Shown here in pieces: positions 44,505-53,241 of a stretch of DNA of 64,000 nt (position 1 is its first letter; each line of letters opens with the position of its first letter). The notes beneath the pieces are model-generated. The model did not search any database and was not told the origin of the DNA. It saw nothing but the letters and a program-made list of their open reading frames with translations. Origin of the DNA: Candidatus Eiseniibacteriota bacterium (lineage in GTDB: Bacteria > Orphanbacterota > Orphanbacteria > Orphanbacterales > Orphanbacteraceae); contig JAJCZU010000006.1 in assembly GCA_029262235.1 (NCBI GenBank), positions 336,268 through 400,267 on the forward strand. Direction: 5' to 3'. The position numbers and the translations under genes were made by a program.

Positions 44505-45980
44505 TTACCGGACCAGGTGAATGCGCGTAGTCGTGTGTGAATCCGAATCCCGCGCGAAATAGATACCCGAGCTCAATGGCCGTCCCTGCCTGTCCAGTCC
44601 GTCCCAGACAACGGAGCGGCCTCCGGGTACTGCAAGTTCTCGAACGAGACGACCACGCATATCATGAATCAGGAGTCGACTGATCGCGGCATCGCTTGGT
44701 GCGATTGAGAATCGCACAGACCCGGTGGATGGATTGGGCTGCGCATGGAATCCCCGAGACACCGATGGGTCCGATTCGGAAACGTCAGTGGGCGGATACA
44801 CCTGAGCGCACTCGCTGATGTCGGAGGCTCCGATAGAAGTCCAGTTAAAGCAGGGGAGGTGGTCGTGGATCGGAGAACCGGGACTCAGGTCGAAGATGCC
44901 GTCCTGAGGTGAGCAGAACTGCGGTGACACGCTCATGTTTCCGTTGACGAACAGCGTATCCGCGATCGGTCCCACCCAGTCGCCTCCTTCATTGTCAAAG
45001 ATATCCGTACAGGCGATCTTGGGAAGGACACCGCCCCCATGGTGATAGGCTGCCGTATTCAGGCCCTGTGAGAGGATACAGGCGCTGATCGCGAATTGAT
45101 ACGGCCGGGTCGTGCTGTTAAGAATATGGGCACCTGCACTGTCGGCCGAGTTCTTGTAGAAGGTCGAGAACGCGACTACCGAGAGATTGAAGAGCGCGCC
45201 TCCGCGGGTCGGTGATTGAGTCGCGATCGCGCCCCCGAAAGCTGCATGATTTTCTACGAAAAGACAGTCTCTGAAACGAAACCAACTGTCCTCGAGAAAA
45301 GCGGCGCCTCCGCGACTATCCGAACTGTTTCCGATGAATCGGCAATCTTCGACATCCAGCGCGGTTAAGCGTGCCGGGCAAATGGCTCCGCCGTCTCCGG
45401 GGTTGTGATTGTACCGGACAAGACAGTCACGCATCGTGATATAGCCGTCGCCTGTGCCCTGGAATTCCGAAGTGATCGCCGGCCTTCCGACAGTCCCTTC
45501 AATAATACACCGCCAGATTTGCGTGTTCGACGTTGAGGCATTGATCTGCATGTCCACGAAATGCAATCCATCAAGGATCAGGGTACTGAATCTATAGGGG
45601 CCAAACAACTGGCCGGAGATGGTCACGGTCCCATCGATTTCGGGAACGAGGTAGGCTTCCCATTCGGATTCCTCATCCCCGTTGTCACCGTGGTCGCTGA
45701 TCACTATGTTTTCGGTGTAGTGGCCGGGACCGATGATGATTCTATACCCGCCTGGCCCGTAAGCCAGGTCGATTGCCCCCTGAATCGTCGTGGCGTCACC
45801 GGAGCCGTCCTGACGCACGAGAAAACCCAGCGCAGGTTCTTGGGGAGAAGGCAGTGCACTGTCTCGTCGTGTCTGGAGCGGCGCCTCGAAATCTAAATCG
45901 CCCGCATGGGCGACGCCGAGGGACGCCAGGTCCATGCATAGAAGGAGAGGGAGGCTTATCAGGAGAAGGGCTTTCGACAT
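44505..45980 (-). CDS. Secreted beta-helix surface protein with FlgD-like C-terminus
   Basis: A 491-residue protein with a signal peptide (SKALLLISLPLLLCMDLASLG), then a right-handed parallel beta-helix of the pectate-lyase or Pmp type: GSGDATTIQGAIDLAYGPGG opening and coils like DVEDCRFIGNSSDSRGGAAF and DSWFRFRDCLFVENHAAFGG. The C-terminal 80 residues carry FHAQPNPSTGSVRFSI, MRGRLVRELAV and SSGIYFARD, the sorting module. The repeated GG-x-AF and E/D-N-x-A ends are the FxxN-like landmarks of Chlamydia Pmp proteins. Adhesin or glycan-binding role is inferred. Confidence 0.8.
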   Translation of the reverse strand: MSKALLLISLPLLLCMDLASLGVAHAGDLDFEAPLQTRRDSALPSPQEPALGFLVRQDGSGDATTIQGAIDLAYGPGGYRIIIGPGHYTENIVISDHGDNGDEESEWEAYLVPEIDGTVTISGQLFGPYRFSTLILDGLHFVDMQINASTSNTQIWRCIIEGTVGRPAITSEFQGTGDGYITMRDCLVRYNHNPGDGGAICPARLTALDVEDCRFIGNSSDSRGGAAFLEDSWFRFRDCLFVENHAAFGGAIATQSPTRGGALFNLSVVAFSTFYKNSADSAGAHILNSTTRPYQFAISACILSQGLNTAAYHHGGGVLPKIACTDIFDNEGGDWVGPIADTLFVNGNMSVSPQFCSPQDGIFDLSPGSPIHDHLPCFNWTSIGASDISECAQVYPPTDVSESDPSVSRGFHAQPNPSTGSVRFSIAPSDAAISRLLIHDMRGRLVRELAVPGGRSVVWDGLDRQGRPLSSGIYFARDSDSHTTTRIHLVR

Positions 45981-46070
45981 TACTCTCTTTCCAGTCGTTC
46001 AGTCGTATGGTGCCAGCATTCAAGGCGGAAATAGAAGCCTACGTTTTCAGCATGGAGAACCGAACTGCTT

Positions 46071-48698
46071 CTACTTCAAGAGCACGATCTTGCCCGTCGC
46101 CTTCTGGCCGCCCGCCTCGATTCGATAGAAGTAGATGCCGCTCGAGACTCGTTCGCCGCTTTCGTTTCTTCCGTCCCAGTCGATCGCATGAAGGCCCGCC
46201 GGCCGCGTGCCGCTCACGAGCGACCGAACACGGCGACCACTGATCGAATAGATCGCGAGGTCGACATCACCCTTCCGCGGGAGCGCGAACCGCAGCGTCG
46301 TTCCGCGCGCACCGAACGGATTCGGCTCCGCGCGAATCGAGAATCGGACTGCTCCCGTGCTGCCGCCCGCGACATCAGTCGATGTGCTGAACCAGTCGAG
46401 CGCATTCTCGACGAGGTCCTGTGCACCCGGCATCAGCAAGTGATAGAGAGGGAAGTCGACGAACGCGGTCTTGAACGTACCGCCATCTTTGCGGAGCGCG
46501 ACCGGAGCACCGTGAAATGCCGAGTCGGGGGGATCCGAGAGAAACGTGTAAATCGTCTCGGCCCCCGGGGCACTCGCCGTCAGGAAGTCCGCATCGGGAA
46601 GCTTGCCGACCCAGGGGGGACGCGCTTTGGCCGTGTCGACTGTGACGCTCGGATACCCGAGAGCCCCGGTTGCGCCGTAGAAATAGCGGCCCCCCTGAGG
46701 GGACGCCGTTCCGACGTCGGCGACACCGAAGTAGTCGTAGAGAACGCTTCCGGGTCCGTACGTTCCGGGGTAGATCGGGTCGACACCGCCCGAAAGCCGC
46801 CAGCCCATGAGCAGCACGTTGCCCCCCACATCGAGATACTGCTGAAGCAACGCCAGATTCTGGCCGAGGAACTGCGCCTGCACCGGGACCCCGGCGACTT
46901 CGCGGTCGCGGTCGTCCGACACCCAGATCACGGACGAGTACGCGCCGAGGTCGGACAGCGTGAGCCCGTCAGCGGCGGCCGCGCTGTCGTAGTCGAACAC
47001 ATCGTGCGGCGTGTTCGTGAGCACCTGGGCGTAGAACGCATCGGAGAGTATGTCGGAGGGACTGTGGGGCTGGCCCGTGCCGTCTTCGGATTCTTCGACG
47101 AGCAGAATCCCCTGGTCGAGGGAGGCGACCCGGCCCCGCGCGAAGCCGGACTGCGCGCTCTCTGTGCTGTTCGTGTCGACCGTGCTCACCTTGTAATAGT
47201 AGAAAGTGCCGAGTGCCGCGCTGTTGTCCGCGTAGGAGGGAAGGGCGAGTGGTCCCGCGAGCGGAGAATACGGCCCGCCGGCAGCGGTCGCGCGAAACAG
47301 GTTGTGGTGCGAGAAGTCTCCTTCGGGCGCCGGGTTCCATGACAGATTGATCTGGACGTTGTCGGGCAGCGCCGCGAGTCCGGTCGGCGCCGCGGGTACG
47401 GTCGACAGCACGCCGAGTTCTTCTGTCACGAGTCCGAGATGCCCGAGCGTGTCATACGCGGCGGCGCCCACCCAGAGAGATTCCGAAGGGGAGGAGGCGA
47501 TCACGTAGTCGGTCACGTTGCCGACGTCGATCGACTGCTGCCAGTAGGTCGTGTCGGTGGTTCGGATCGTGACCATATAGCCGCCGAGATCCGTCGCGTC
47601 GCTCGGGTCCCAGCTCACCGTGAAACCGGTCGAGTCGCCCGTATTCCCCACGACGAAATTTTCGAGCGGCCGCGGCGCATTCGCGAGACCGGCCAGCGTT
47701 GCGATGTCGATGCCGACGTTCCGCGCGTAGTAGGGGAAGTTCATGACCTGGAGCGTGTCGCCGAAGTTGTGTTGATGCAGCAGATTGTCGAACACGTCGA
47801 CGAGACGGCATGCCGTGAAGCCGTTGTCGTTGAACGGAATGTGATCGCCGCCGCGGTTCGGCCGGTCCTGTGCTGCGATCAAGTTGACGCCCATGGACGG
47901 GACGTACGTTTCGCCGTAGAGCTTTACGGCGCGCGCCATCTGGCGGGACCCCGAGTTCGACGGACCGATCGAGAACATGCGGACGTGCGTCGAGTCGAAC
48001 GCGAGGCTGTCGCCTGTTCCGGCCTCACCGAAGACGACGTTCCCGACCATGTCGTTATTGAGCATGCCTTCGATGTTCGTCCCGAGTTGCGTCGCGAGCT
48101 GCGCATACTCGCCGCTGCCGAGAAGTCCCTGTTCTTCGCCCACGAATGCAATGAAAACGACCGTGGCTTCGGGCGGATTCTGCGCGAGGATGCGCGCGAC
48201 TTCGAGCGCGGCGCCGACGCCTGATGCGTCATCGTTGGCACCGTGCGCAAACCCTGTCGAATCGGCGAGGTCTTCGTTCCGGGAATCGAGATGACCGCCA
48301 ATGATGTAAACGCGGTCGGCCTGCGCCGGGTCGGTTCCCGTAATGGTGCCGACGACGTTGCGATGTTCTTTCGTGATTCCCTGTGTCGTCAGCTCGAAGC
48401 TGTGATACGCAACCGTAAGATTGCCCGTCGCGTTTCCGATCTCGAGCAGGCGGTTGTAGACCCAGCGCCGGGCGGCACCGACGCCGAAAGTATTCGAGGT
48501 CGTGTCCGAGTTCGTGTGCCTCGTCGTGAAGCTCGTGAGCGTATCGATTACGTTGAAGAGCGAATCGACCGAAACGGATTCGATCATCGCGCTGATCTCC
48601 GCGTCGATCGCGGGCAGTGCGACCTGTGCATGCGCCGTGGCGGGAAGAAAAATCGCAAGTAGAATCGGGAGCAGACAAGGGGCGAATCGGGACGTCAT
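46071..48698 (-). CDS. Secreted M28 family metallopeptidase with FlgD-like C-terminus
   Basis: An 875-residue secreted aminopeptidase-type enzyme. A signal peptide (RFAPCLLPILLAIFLPATAHA) precedes the M28 catalytic domain, in which the zinc ligands and catalytic residues are visible: GGHLDSRN, HGANDDASGVG, FVGEEQGLLGSG, and the late His in GGDHIPFNDNGF. Fibronectin-like domains follow from about 380 (TGFTVSWDPSDATDLGGYMV), then a large region with a GATase-like fold, and the sorting module with AEPNPFGARGTTLRF and VSSGIYFYRIE. ATG 48698 places the signal peptide correctly; a 28-residue extension upstream is unlikely. Confidence 0.87.
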   Translation of the reverse strand: MTSRFAPCLLPILLAIFLPATAHAQVALPAIDAEISAMIESVSVDSLFNVIDTLTSFTTRHTNSDTTSNTFGVGAARRWVYNRLLEIGNATGNLTVAYHSFELTTQGITKEHRNVVGTITGTDPAQADRVYIIGGHLDSRNEDLADSTGFAHGANDDASGVGAALEVARILAQNPPEATVVFIAFVGEEQGLLGSGEYAQLATQLGTNIEGMLNNDMVGNVVFGEAGTGDSLAFDSTHVRMFSIGPSNSGSRQMARAVKLYGETYVPSMGVNLIAAQDRPNRGGDHIPFNDNGFTACRLVDVFDNLLHQHNFGDTLQVMNFPYYARNVGIDIATLAGLANAPRPLENFVVGNTGDSTGFTVSWDPSDATDLGGYMVTIRTTDTTYWQQSIDVGNVTDYVIASSPSESLWVGAAAYDTLGHLGLVTEELGVLSTVPAAPTGLAALPDNVQINLSWNPAPEGDFSHHNLFRATAAGGPYSPLAGPLALPSYADNSAALGTFYYYKVSTVDTNSTESAQSGFARGRVASLDQGILLVEESEDGTGQPHSPSDILSDAFYAQVLTNTPHDVFDYDSAAAADGLTLSDLGAYSSVIWVSDDRDREVAGVPVQAQFLGQNLALLQQYLDVGGNVLLMGWRLSGGVDPIYPGTYGPGSVLYDYFGVADVGTASPQGGRYFYGATGALGYPSVTVDTAKARPPWVGKLPDADFLTASAPGAETIYTFLSDPPDSAFHGAPVALRKDGGTFKTAFVDFPLYHLLMPGAQDLVENALDWFSTSTDVAGGSTGAVRFSIRAEPNPFGARGTTLRFALPRKGDVDLAIYSISGRRVRSLVSGTRPAGLHAIDWDGRNESGERVSSGIYFYRIEAGGQKATGKIVLLK

Positions 48699-48836
48699 GG
48701 TGAAGCCTTTCGACGGAGCAGCGATCCGAATCATCGATGGGACTGACCCTGATTGTAGCGGATTGCGACGCGTCCCGTGCAAGTCTGCCCGAACGAAGGC
48801 TTTCGGTTTAGCCGTAAACTGAAAGAAGAGAGAGAG

Positions 48837-49661
48837 TTAGGCGGTGAAATCGACGTGGGCGGTTTTCTCCGCTGCTGAGCTGGAGGGAGCGCTATTGAGC
48901 GAAGCGTTCCCGAGCGGAGCGCTCTCGAGCGCAGGGTTATCAAGAGTCGTGTTTCCGTGCGCAGTGCTCTCGAGTGCGCCGCTTTCGAGTACGCCGCTCT
49001 CGAGTGTAGTGCTGTCGAGTGTGGCGATCTCGAGGCCCTCATCGCCGAACCCGCCGTTTTCCGCGGACTGTTCCGTCATTTCCCTGCGCGCGGCGGCTTC
49101 CATGCGGCCGGCTTCGAACGCGACCCGGAAATCCTGGAGCGAAGGCGGCACGGGTGCCATCGCGGAGCGCCGGATCACCCTGGCCTTTTCGAGTGTTTCC
49201 TCCGGAGTGGGTTCCGGAGATACATCGACGGGGACGTTGCCTGAAACGGCGTATCGTCTGCCGTCGGGCCCGGTTTCATACTTGTATTTCGGGCCGCCGC
49301 TTCGAAAGCGCCCCAGGGCCGCCAGATGCGCCTGCTCGTGAGCGCGCACTTCCTTGTCCCGGCGCTTCAGCTCTTCGACCTGCTCGGCTTCTTCGGGAGA
49401 AAGCTCCGCTTCGAGCGACGCCGGGGAGGACTTTTCCTGTGGAACGGAGTCGTTCGCGGTCCGAGCGGCGGATTCGCGCGCATGCGTGCGACCTTCGGGA
49501 GAGATCGAGATGACGGCGGCGTCGTTTTCGGACGCACGCGTGTGATCGGCGCTCGCTCTGAGCCCCGTGCCGCGCGTTTCCCGGGAGCTGATCCGCGTCC
49601 CGGGGATCTGAACCGGCACGTAGCGGCCGGTGCTGTTCATGGCGGTTCGCACGTAATCCAT
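48837..49661 (-). CDS. SprA-like metalloprotease-family protein with pentapeptide-like repeat tail
   Basis: A 274-residue protein. Residues 95-200 match the family of putative metalloproteases related to SprA: DKEVRAHEQAHLAALGRF, with the HEQAH zinc motif at 108-112, then KYKYETGPDGRRYAVSGNV and VIRRSAMAPVPPSLQDFRVA. The N-terminal 90 residues are disordered. The C-terminus (about 205-260) is a run of five-residue repeats of x-x-Leu-x-Ser type such as TTLESGVLESGALES. Such a tail is not usual for this family. The start ATG is tentative, with a weak ribosome site; an internal ATG seven residues later is possible. Confidence 0.72.
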   Translation of the reverse strand: MDYVRTAMNSTGRYVPVQIPGTRISSRETRGTGLRASADHTRASENDAAVISISPEGRTHARESAARTANDSVPQEKSSPASLEAELSPEEAEQVEELKRRDKEVRAHEQAHLAALGRFRSGGPKYKYETGPDGRRYAVSGNVPVDVSPEPTPEETLEKARVIRRSAMAPVPPSLQDFRVAFEAGRMEAAARREMTEQSAENGGFGDEGLEIATLDSTTLESGVLESGALESTAHGNTTLDNPALESAPLGNASLNSAPSSSAAEKTAHVDFTA

Positions 49662-49941
49662 GTTCAGTATATCGACGGGGCCTGTAAGGGATTCAGTACA
49701 CGCCTGCGCGCAATGGGAAAAGAGGAAAAGGGAAAATCGTTCCGTTGCAATTCGCGACAATAGTGGCCTCACGGGATGAAAGGGGGTCATGGCGGGGCAG
49801 CGAGGGCCGTGCGATCCACCGGAAGCACCGTTGCATATGCTCCTTAAGGCCCGGAGCCGACGGAGTGAGTCTGGTGCTCGTTCACAACAGGATGCTTTAT
49901 GTGGTAATATATCTACAACCTACGCGAAAGACAGGATATCT

Positions 49942-50415
49942 ATGACTATTCGTATCATTTTAGTGGTTGCCGTTCTTGGATGCATGGCGCCTTGTGCAGC
50001 GTTTGCAATCGATGCCTGTGCCGCGGATACCGACGGAGACGGCTATATTTACGTGGAGATAGAACCCGCGGATGAAGGCTATCTGAACCACAGCAGGACC
50101 TGGGAGATCTGTCTCGCGCCCGGCGGACGAATCCTCGCTTTGCTGGGACAGGTTTGCGTAAACCCTTGCGGGGGCGGCTGTCCCGGCACCAGCTACACAC
50201 ACGAGCTCTATGAGGGGGACTCGCTCATCGTGCAGGATTCCCTGTTGATTCGTCATCATTCGGTCAATGGAGGCGATTTCACTCTGTTCGGCAGGATGGT
50301 TTGCGACTGCGATTGCGGCTACCAGAGATTCATCCACAGTATCTTCCTGGATTGCTGCGGCCTGACAGGCACCGAAAGCCTGAGCTGGTCAGAGTTGAAA
50401 AGCCTCTTTCGTTAG
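49942..50415 (+). CDS. Secreted cysteine-rich protein of unknown function
   Basis: A 157-residue protein with a signal peptide (MTIRIILVVAVLGCMAPCAA, cleavage near FA-IDA). The mature part has twelve cysteines, including clusters VCVNPCGGGCPG, VCDCDCGYQ and LDCCGLTG, and an acidic calcium-loop-like TDGDGYIYVE at the start. The pattern suggests disulfides or metal binding. The family is not recognised. The ATG was picked to place the signal peptide at the N-terminus; the ribosome site is weak. The 280 bases between it and the divergent SprA-like gene show no other supported feature. Confidence 0.62.
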   Translation: MTIRIILVVAVLGCMAPCAAFAIDACAADTDGDGYIYVEIEPADEGYLNHSRTWEICLAPGGRILALLGQVCVNPCGGGCPGTSYTHELYEGDSLIVQDSLLIRHHSVNGGDFTLFGRMVCDCDCGYQRFIHSIFLDCCGLTGTESLSWSELKSLFR

Positions 50416-50771
50416 GAATTTCCGAGCCCGATCATGCGGCCGACCGTCGGATGATCGAGGGATCCTGCGCGGCCGTACCCATCTTCAAACGATCCCATCT
50501 TCAAACGATCCCATCTTCAGTAGTTGCCACAACTCGGATGCAATCGGTCTGCGAGAACAGAATTCCCATGTACGGGCGTTAGGCGAGCAGGTTATCCACG
50601 GGAACGACAGTGTCGTAGAATCTATATTATGTAAACTTACAACCGGTGTGGAAAAGGGGTGGACAACTCATCCGTATGCAGGCAGCCCGGGCGCGCAGCG
50701 CGGGGCCCTCTCTCCCGTTATAGAGGCCCGTGGAGGGCTTCAGGGCGTATATGAGGGGCCAAGCGGCCGCA
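50416..50771. other. Gene-free stretch with short repeats and DnaA-box-like sites
   Basis: No coding region is supported. It holds two and a half copies of a 16-base unit CCATCTTCAAACGATC (50479-50520). Further on TTATCCACG (50592-50600), TGTGGAAAA (50647-50655) and GTGGACAA (50659-50666) resemble DnaA boxes on both strands around an AT-rich core. The two flanking genes converge here. Confidence 0.5.
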
Positions 50772-51989
50772 CTACAGCGGGGTTTGCTGGAATGCCCTGC
50801 GGCCCTTCATGTGAGGCGGTATGGGATGTTCTAAAAGCGATAAAAACGAAGGAGCTACGTCGATCAGCTTGATCTCTTTCTCAAGGGGCTTCGCGTCGTC
50901 GCTCAGAATCGACAGGAAGCCGTGTTCCGATGGATGGTCCGGGTGGTGCCCGTGATTCGCCCTGTGAACCGGGCTCCTGAGCCTGGCCTTTTCCTGTTTC
51001 AGGCCGAGAAAACGGCTGGCCACCGGCTGATAGAAATCGTGTGGGAAAAACGCCGTTCCGTGCGCCGCAATCAGGTAGAGATCACCGAAGCGGTTGTCCT
51101 CGAATGCCAGGTCGAACTCCGCCATTTCCTTCCAGGAATACACCGCCAGTTTCCCATGCCCGCGGAGCAGCGGCTCGATCTCGCGCCGGGCCCGTTCCGT
51201 CCGAAACCAGACCCTCGCGACGCCGACCTCCACGTAATAGTGAAACTCGTCTGCGCGGACTCCGGTCCCTCGCAGCATGCCCTGCAGATCGAGCGTCTCG
51301 GTCACGGGTTCCTGACCATGGTCCACGAGGAGCGCCATCGTGACTCCCTCGCGTGCGCAGCGGTCTTCGAAGGCTCCGACGGCCCCGTCGACACGCAGCA
51401 GGGCCTCCCTCATGCGGTCCGGCCGGTCGGAGTTCCAGTGGCTGAACAGATCGTACCCGTAGAACTCGAGAAAATCGAACCGGGCCTCCGGACGCGGGAA
51501 GCGCGCGGTCAGTTCTTCCAGCGCCCCGAATCCCCCGCCGAAGTGATATTCCGCCGCGGAGCCGATCACGTCGAAAATCGTCGGGACGTCCCTCCCGCCG
51601 CCCAGCTTCAGATTGCCCTCGAAGCGCCGCTTGAACTTGAAGCGATGCTGTCGGAAGTGCCGGCGACGCCTGTACGGAATCGCCGCCAGGTCATACTGCA
51701 CGTCGAGAAAATGGCGCAAACACTGCAGCGTTGTGATCATCGGGTCCGGCACGAGCTCGATGAGTCTCGAGGCAATCGTATCCGGCTGTTCGTCGAGGCT
51801 CACCTGCCACACGTTGTGCTCGTGCGGCCATACTCCCGTGATCATCGTCGGCACGAGTTCCGTAGTGGGAAGCGTGCGAATCGTTACGGGCGGCCAGCGC
51901 TCCAGAATCGTGCGAATGCGGGGCGTGTCGTCGCCGATCAGGCGACGGTCGAGGCCGGGAATGTAGCAGACGAAGATGTTGGGAGGCAT
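50772..51989 (-). CDS. Alkaline-phosphatase-superfamily phosphodiesterase-like protein, copy A
   Basis: A 405-residue protein of the type I phosphodiesterase/nucleotide pyrophosphatase-like superfamily. The first metal-site region is PPNIFVCYIPGLDRRLIGDD, the nucleophile region LPTTELVPTMITGVWPHEHN (Thr or Ser of TTEL/PT), and later metal motifs are LFSHWNSDRPDR, LLVDHGQEPV and NHGHHPDHP. No signal peptide or membrane anchor is visible, so it is probably cytoplasmic. It is a close paralogue of the neighbouring gene, in tandem with a nine-base gap. Substrate unknown. Confidence 0.76.
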   Translation of the reverse strand: MPPNIFVCYIPGLDRRLIGDDTPRIRTILERWPPVTIRTLPTTELVPTMITGVWPHEHNVWQVSLDEQPDTIASRLIELVPDPMITTLQCLRHFLDVQYDLAAIPYRRRRHFRQHRFKFKRRFEGNLKLGGGRDVPTIFDVIGSAAEYHFGGGFGALEELTARFPRPEARFDFLEFYGYDLFSHWNSDRPDRMREALLRVDGAVGAFEDRCAREGVTMALLVDHGQEPVTETLDLQGMLRGTGVRADEFHYYVEVGVARVWFRTERARREIEPLLRGHGKLAVYSWKEMAEFDLAFEDNRFGDLYLIAAHGTAFFPHDFYQPVASRFLGLKQEKARLRSPVHRANHGHHPDHPSEHGFLSILSDDAKPLEKEIKLIDVAPSFLSLLEHPIPPHMKGRRAFQQTPL

Positions 51990-51998
51990 GCCTGTCTC

Positions 51999-53204
51999 CT
52001 ACTGATCGAACATCGGTTGCCCGACGAATTGAGCGAGATGTTCCTGCTCTGCGGCGGCGATGATCGTCGGGGCGACATCGTACAGGTGGCCCCGTTCGCG
52101 ATTACGCTTCCAGCTGTCCCCTATGACGGTGCAATAGCCCTCTTCTGCGGGATGATCCGTGTGCTGGCCGTGGTTCCCGCGATGCCTGGGGTTCAGGATG
52201 CGGGCGTGCTCTTCCGTCAGGCCGAGCACGAAGTTTCCGATCGGGTGATGGAAGTCGTGCGGGAAAAACGCCAGGCCGTGGTCCGCGATGACGAAGAGGT
52301 CGCCGAATTCCCGTTCGTCGAAACACACGTCGAACTGCGCGTACTCCTTCTGATTGTAGACCTGGATGCCCGGGGTTTTGCGGAGCACCGGCTCGATTCG
52401 CGCGCGCGCCATTTCGTTCCGGAACCAGAGTCGCGCAAGAGTGATTTCGATAAAGTAGTGATACTCCTTCTCGGAAACGCCGATGCTCTTCAGTATCCTG
52501 CGGAAGTCGATCCGCGTCTCGATCAGCGTCTGTCCGTGGTCCACAAGGAACATCATCGTAACGCCCCGCCTCTCGCATTTGTCGCGGAACGCGCCGACGA
52601 GCGCGTCGGTCGAACGCAGTCGCTTCTCCACCCTGTCAGGGCGGTCGATGTTCCAGTGCAGAAAGATGTCGAACGCGTGAAACTGAAGGAAGTCGATCGG
52701 CACGTTCGGGACGGGATGCCGCGCGAGCACATCGTCGGCACTCTTGAAACTCTTCTGGAACTCGTACCGTGATCCGGGAACGGCGCTGAACAACGTATTC
52801 ACTCCGCTCCGGATGTCCATGATGCCGGCCAGCCTGCGATCGTAGGAGAGTCGGTGTGGTTGCAGATGGCGCCTGCGACGCCACGGGATTGCCGCGAGGT
52901 CGAACGTCTTTCTGTCCACGAAGTGTCCGAGACACTGCGCGGTTGTGGATACGAAGTCCGGGATCAGGTTCGCGAGCCGCTGTTTCCAGTCGAACGGGCG
53001 TTCGTCCAGACTCACCTGCCACATGCCGTGCGTCTCAGGCGGGACCCCGGTGATGATCGTCGGAATCAGTTCGGTCGAGGGAATGGTACGGAGTACGACG
53101 GGCGGGTGCTCGGCGAGTATTTCGCAGATGCGAGGCGTCACCGCCGGGTCGAGAAGCCGGTGGTCGAGGCCCGGCATGTAGAGAACGAACACCGGTCGGC
53201 TCAC
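51999..53204 (-). CDS. Alkaline-phosphatase-superfamily phosphodiesterase-like protein, copy B
   Basis: A 401-residue paralogue of copy A. The same blocks recur: VFVLYMPGLDHRLLD at the start, IPSTELIPTIITGVPPETHG as nucleophile region, IFLHWNIDRPDRVEKRLR, FLVDHGQTLIE and NHGQHTDHPAEEG. The conserved pattern with different surroundings suggests an old duplication with distinct substrates. Transcribed before copy A on the same strand. The start was taken at the ATG giving MSRPVFVLYMPGLD, equal in length to copy A. Confidence 0.76.
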   Translation of the reverse strand: MSRPVFVLYMPGLDHRLLDPAVTPRICEILAEHPPVVLRTIPSTELIPTIITGVPPETHGMWQVSLDERPFDWKQRLANLIPDFVSTTAQCLGHFVDRKTFDLAAIPWRRRRHLQPHRLSYDRRLAGIMDIRSGVNTLFSAVPGSRYEFQKSFKSADDVLARHPVPNVPIDFLQFHAFDIFLHWNIDRPDRVEKRLRSTDALVGAFRDKCERRGVTMMFLVDHGQTLIETRIDFRRILKSIGVSEKEYHYFIEITLARLWFRNEMARARIEPVLRKTPGIQVYNQKEYAQFDVCFDEREFGDLFVIADHGLAFFPHDFHHPIGNFVLGLTEEHARILNPRHRGNHGQHTDHPAEEGYCTVIGDSWKRNRERGHLYDVAPTIIAAAEQEHLAQFVGQPMFDQ

Positions 53205-53241
53205 GATGGCCCCGCTTCGCAGTAGATGGTTTCGCCCTATC

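Noticed and set aside
50592-50666. Chromosomal replication origin
   Set aside because: Only three imperfect DnaA-like boxes and no origin-associated genes; kept only as a weak finding.
50922-52772. 616-codon plus-strand frame across the two phosphodiesterase paralogues
   Set aside because: It crosses two conserved minus-strand genes and shows no motif.
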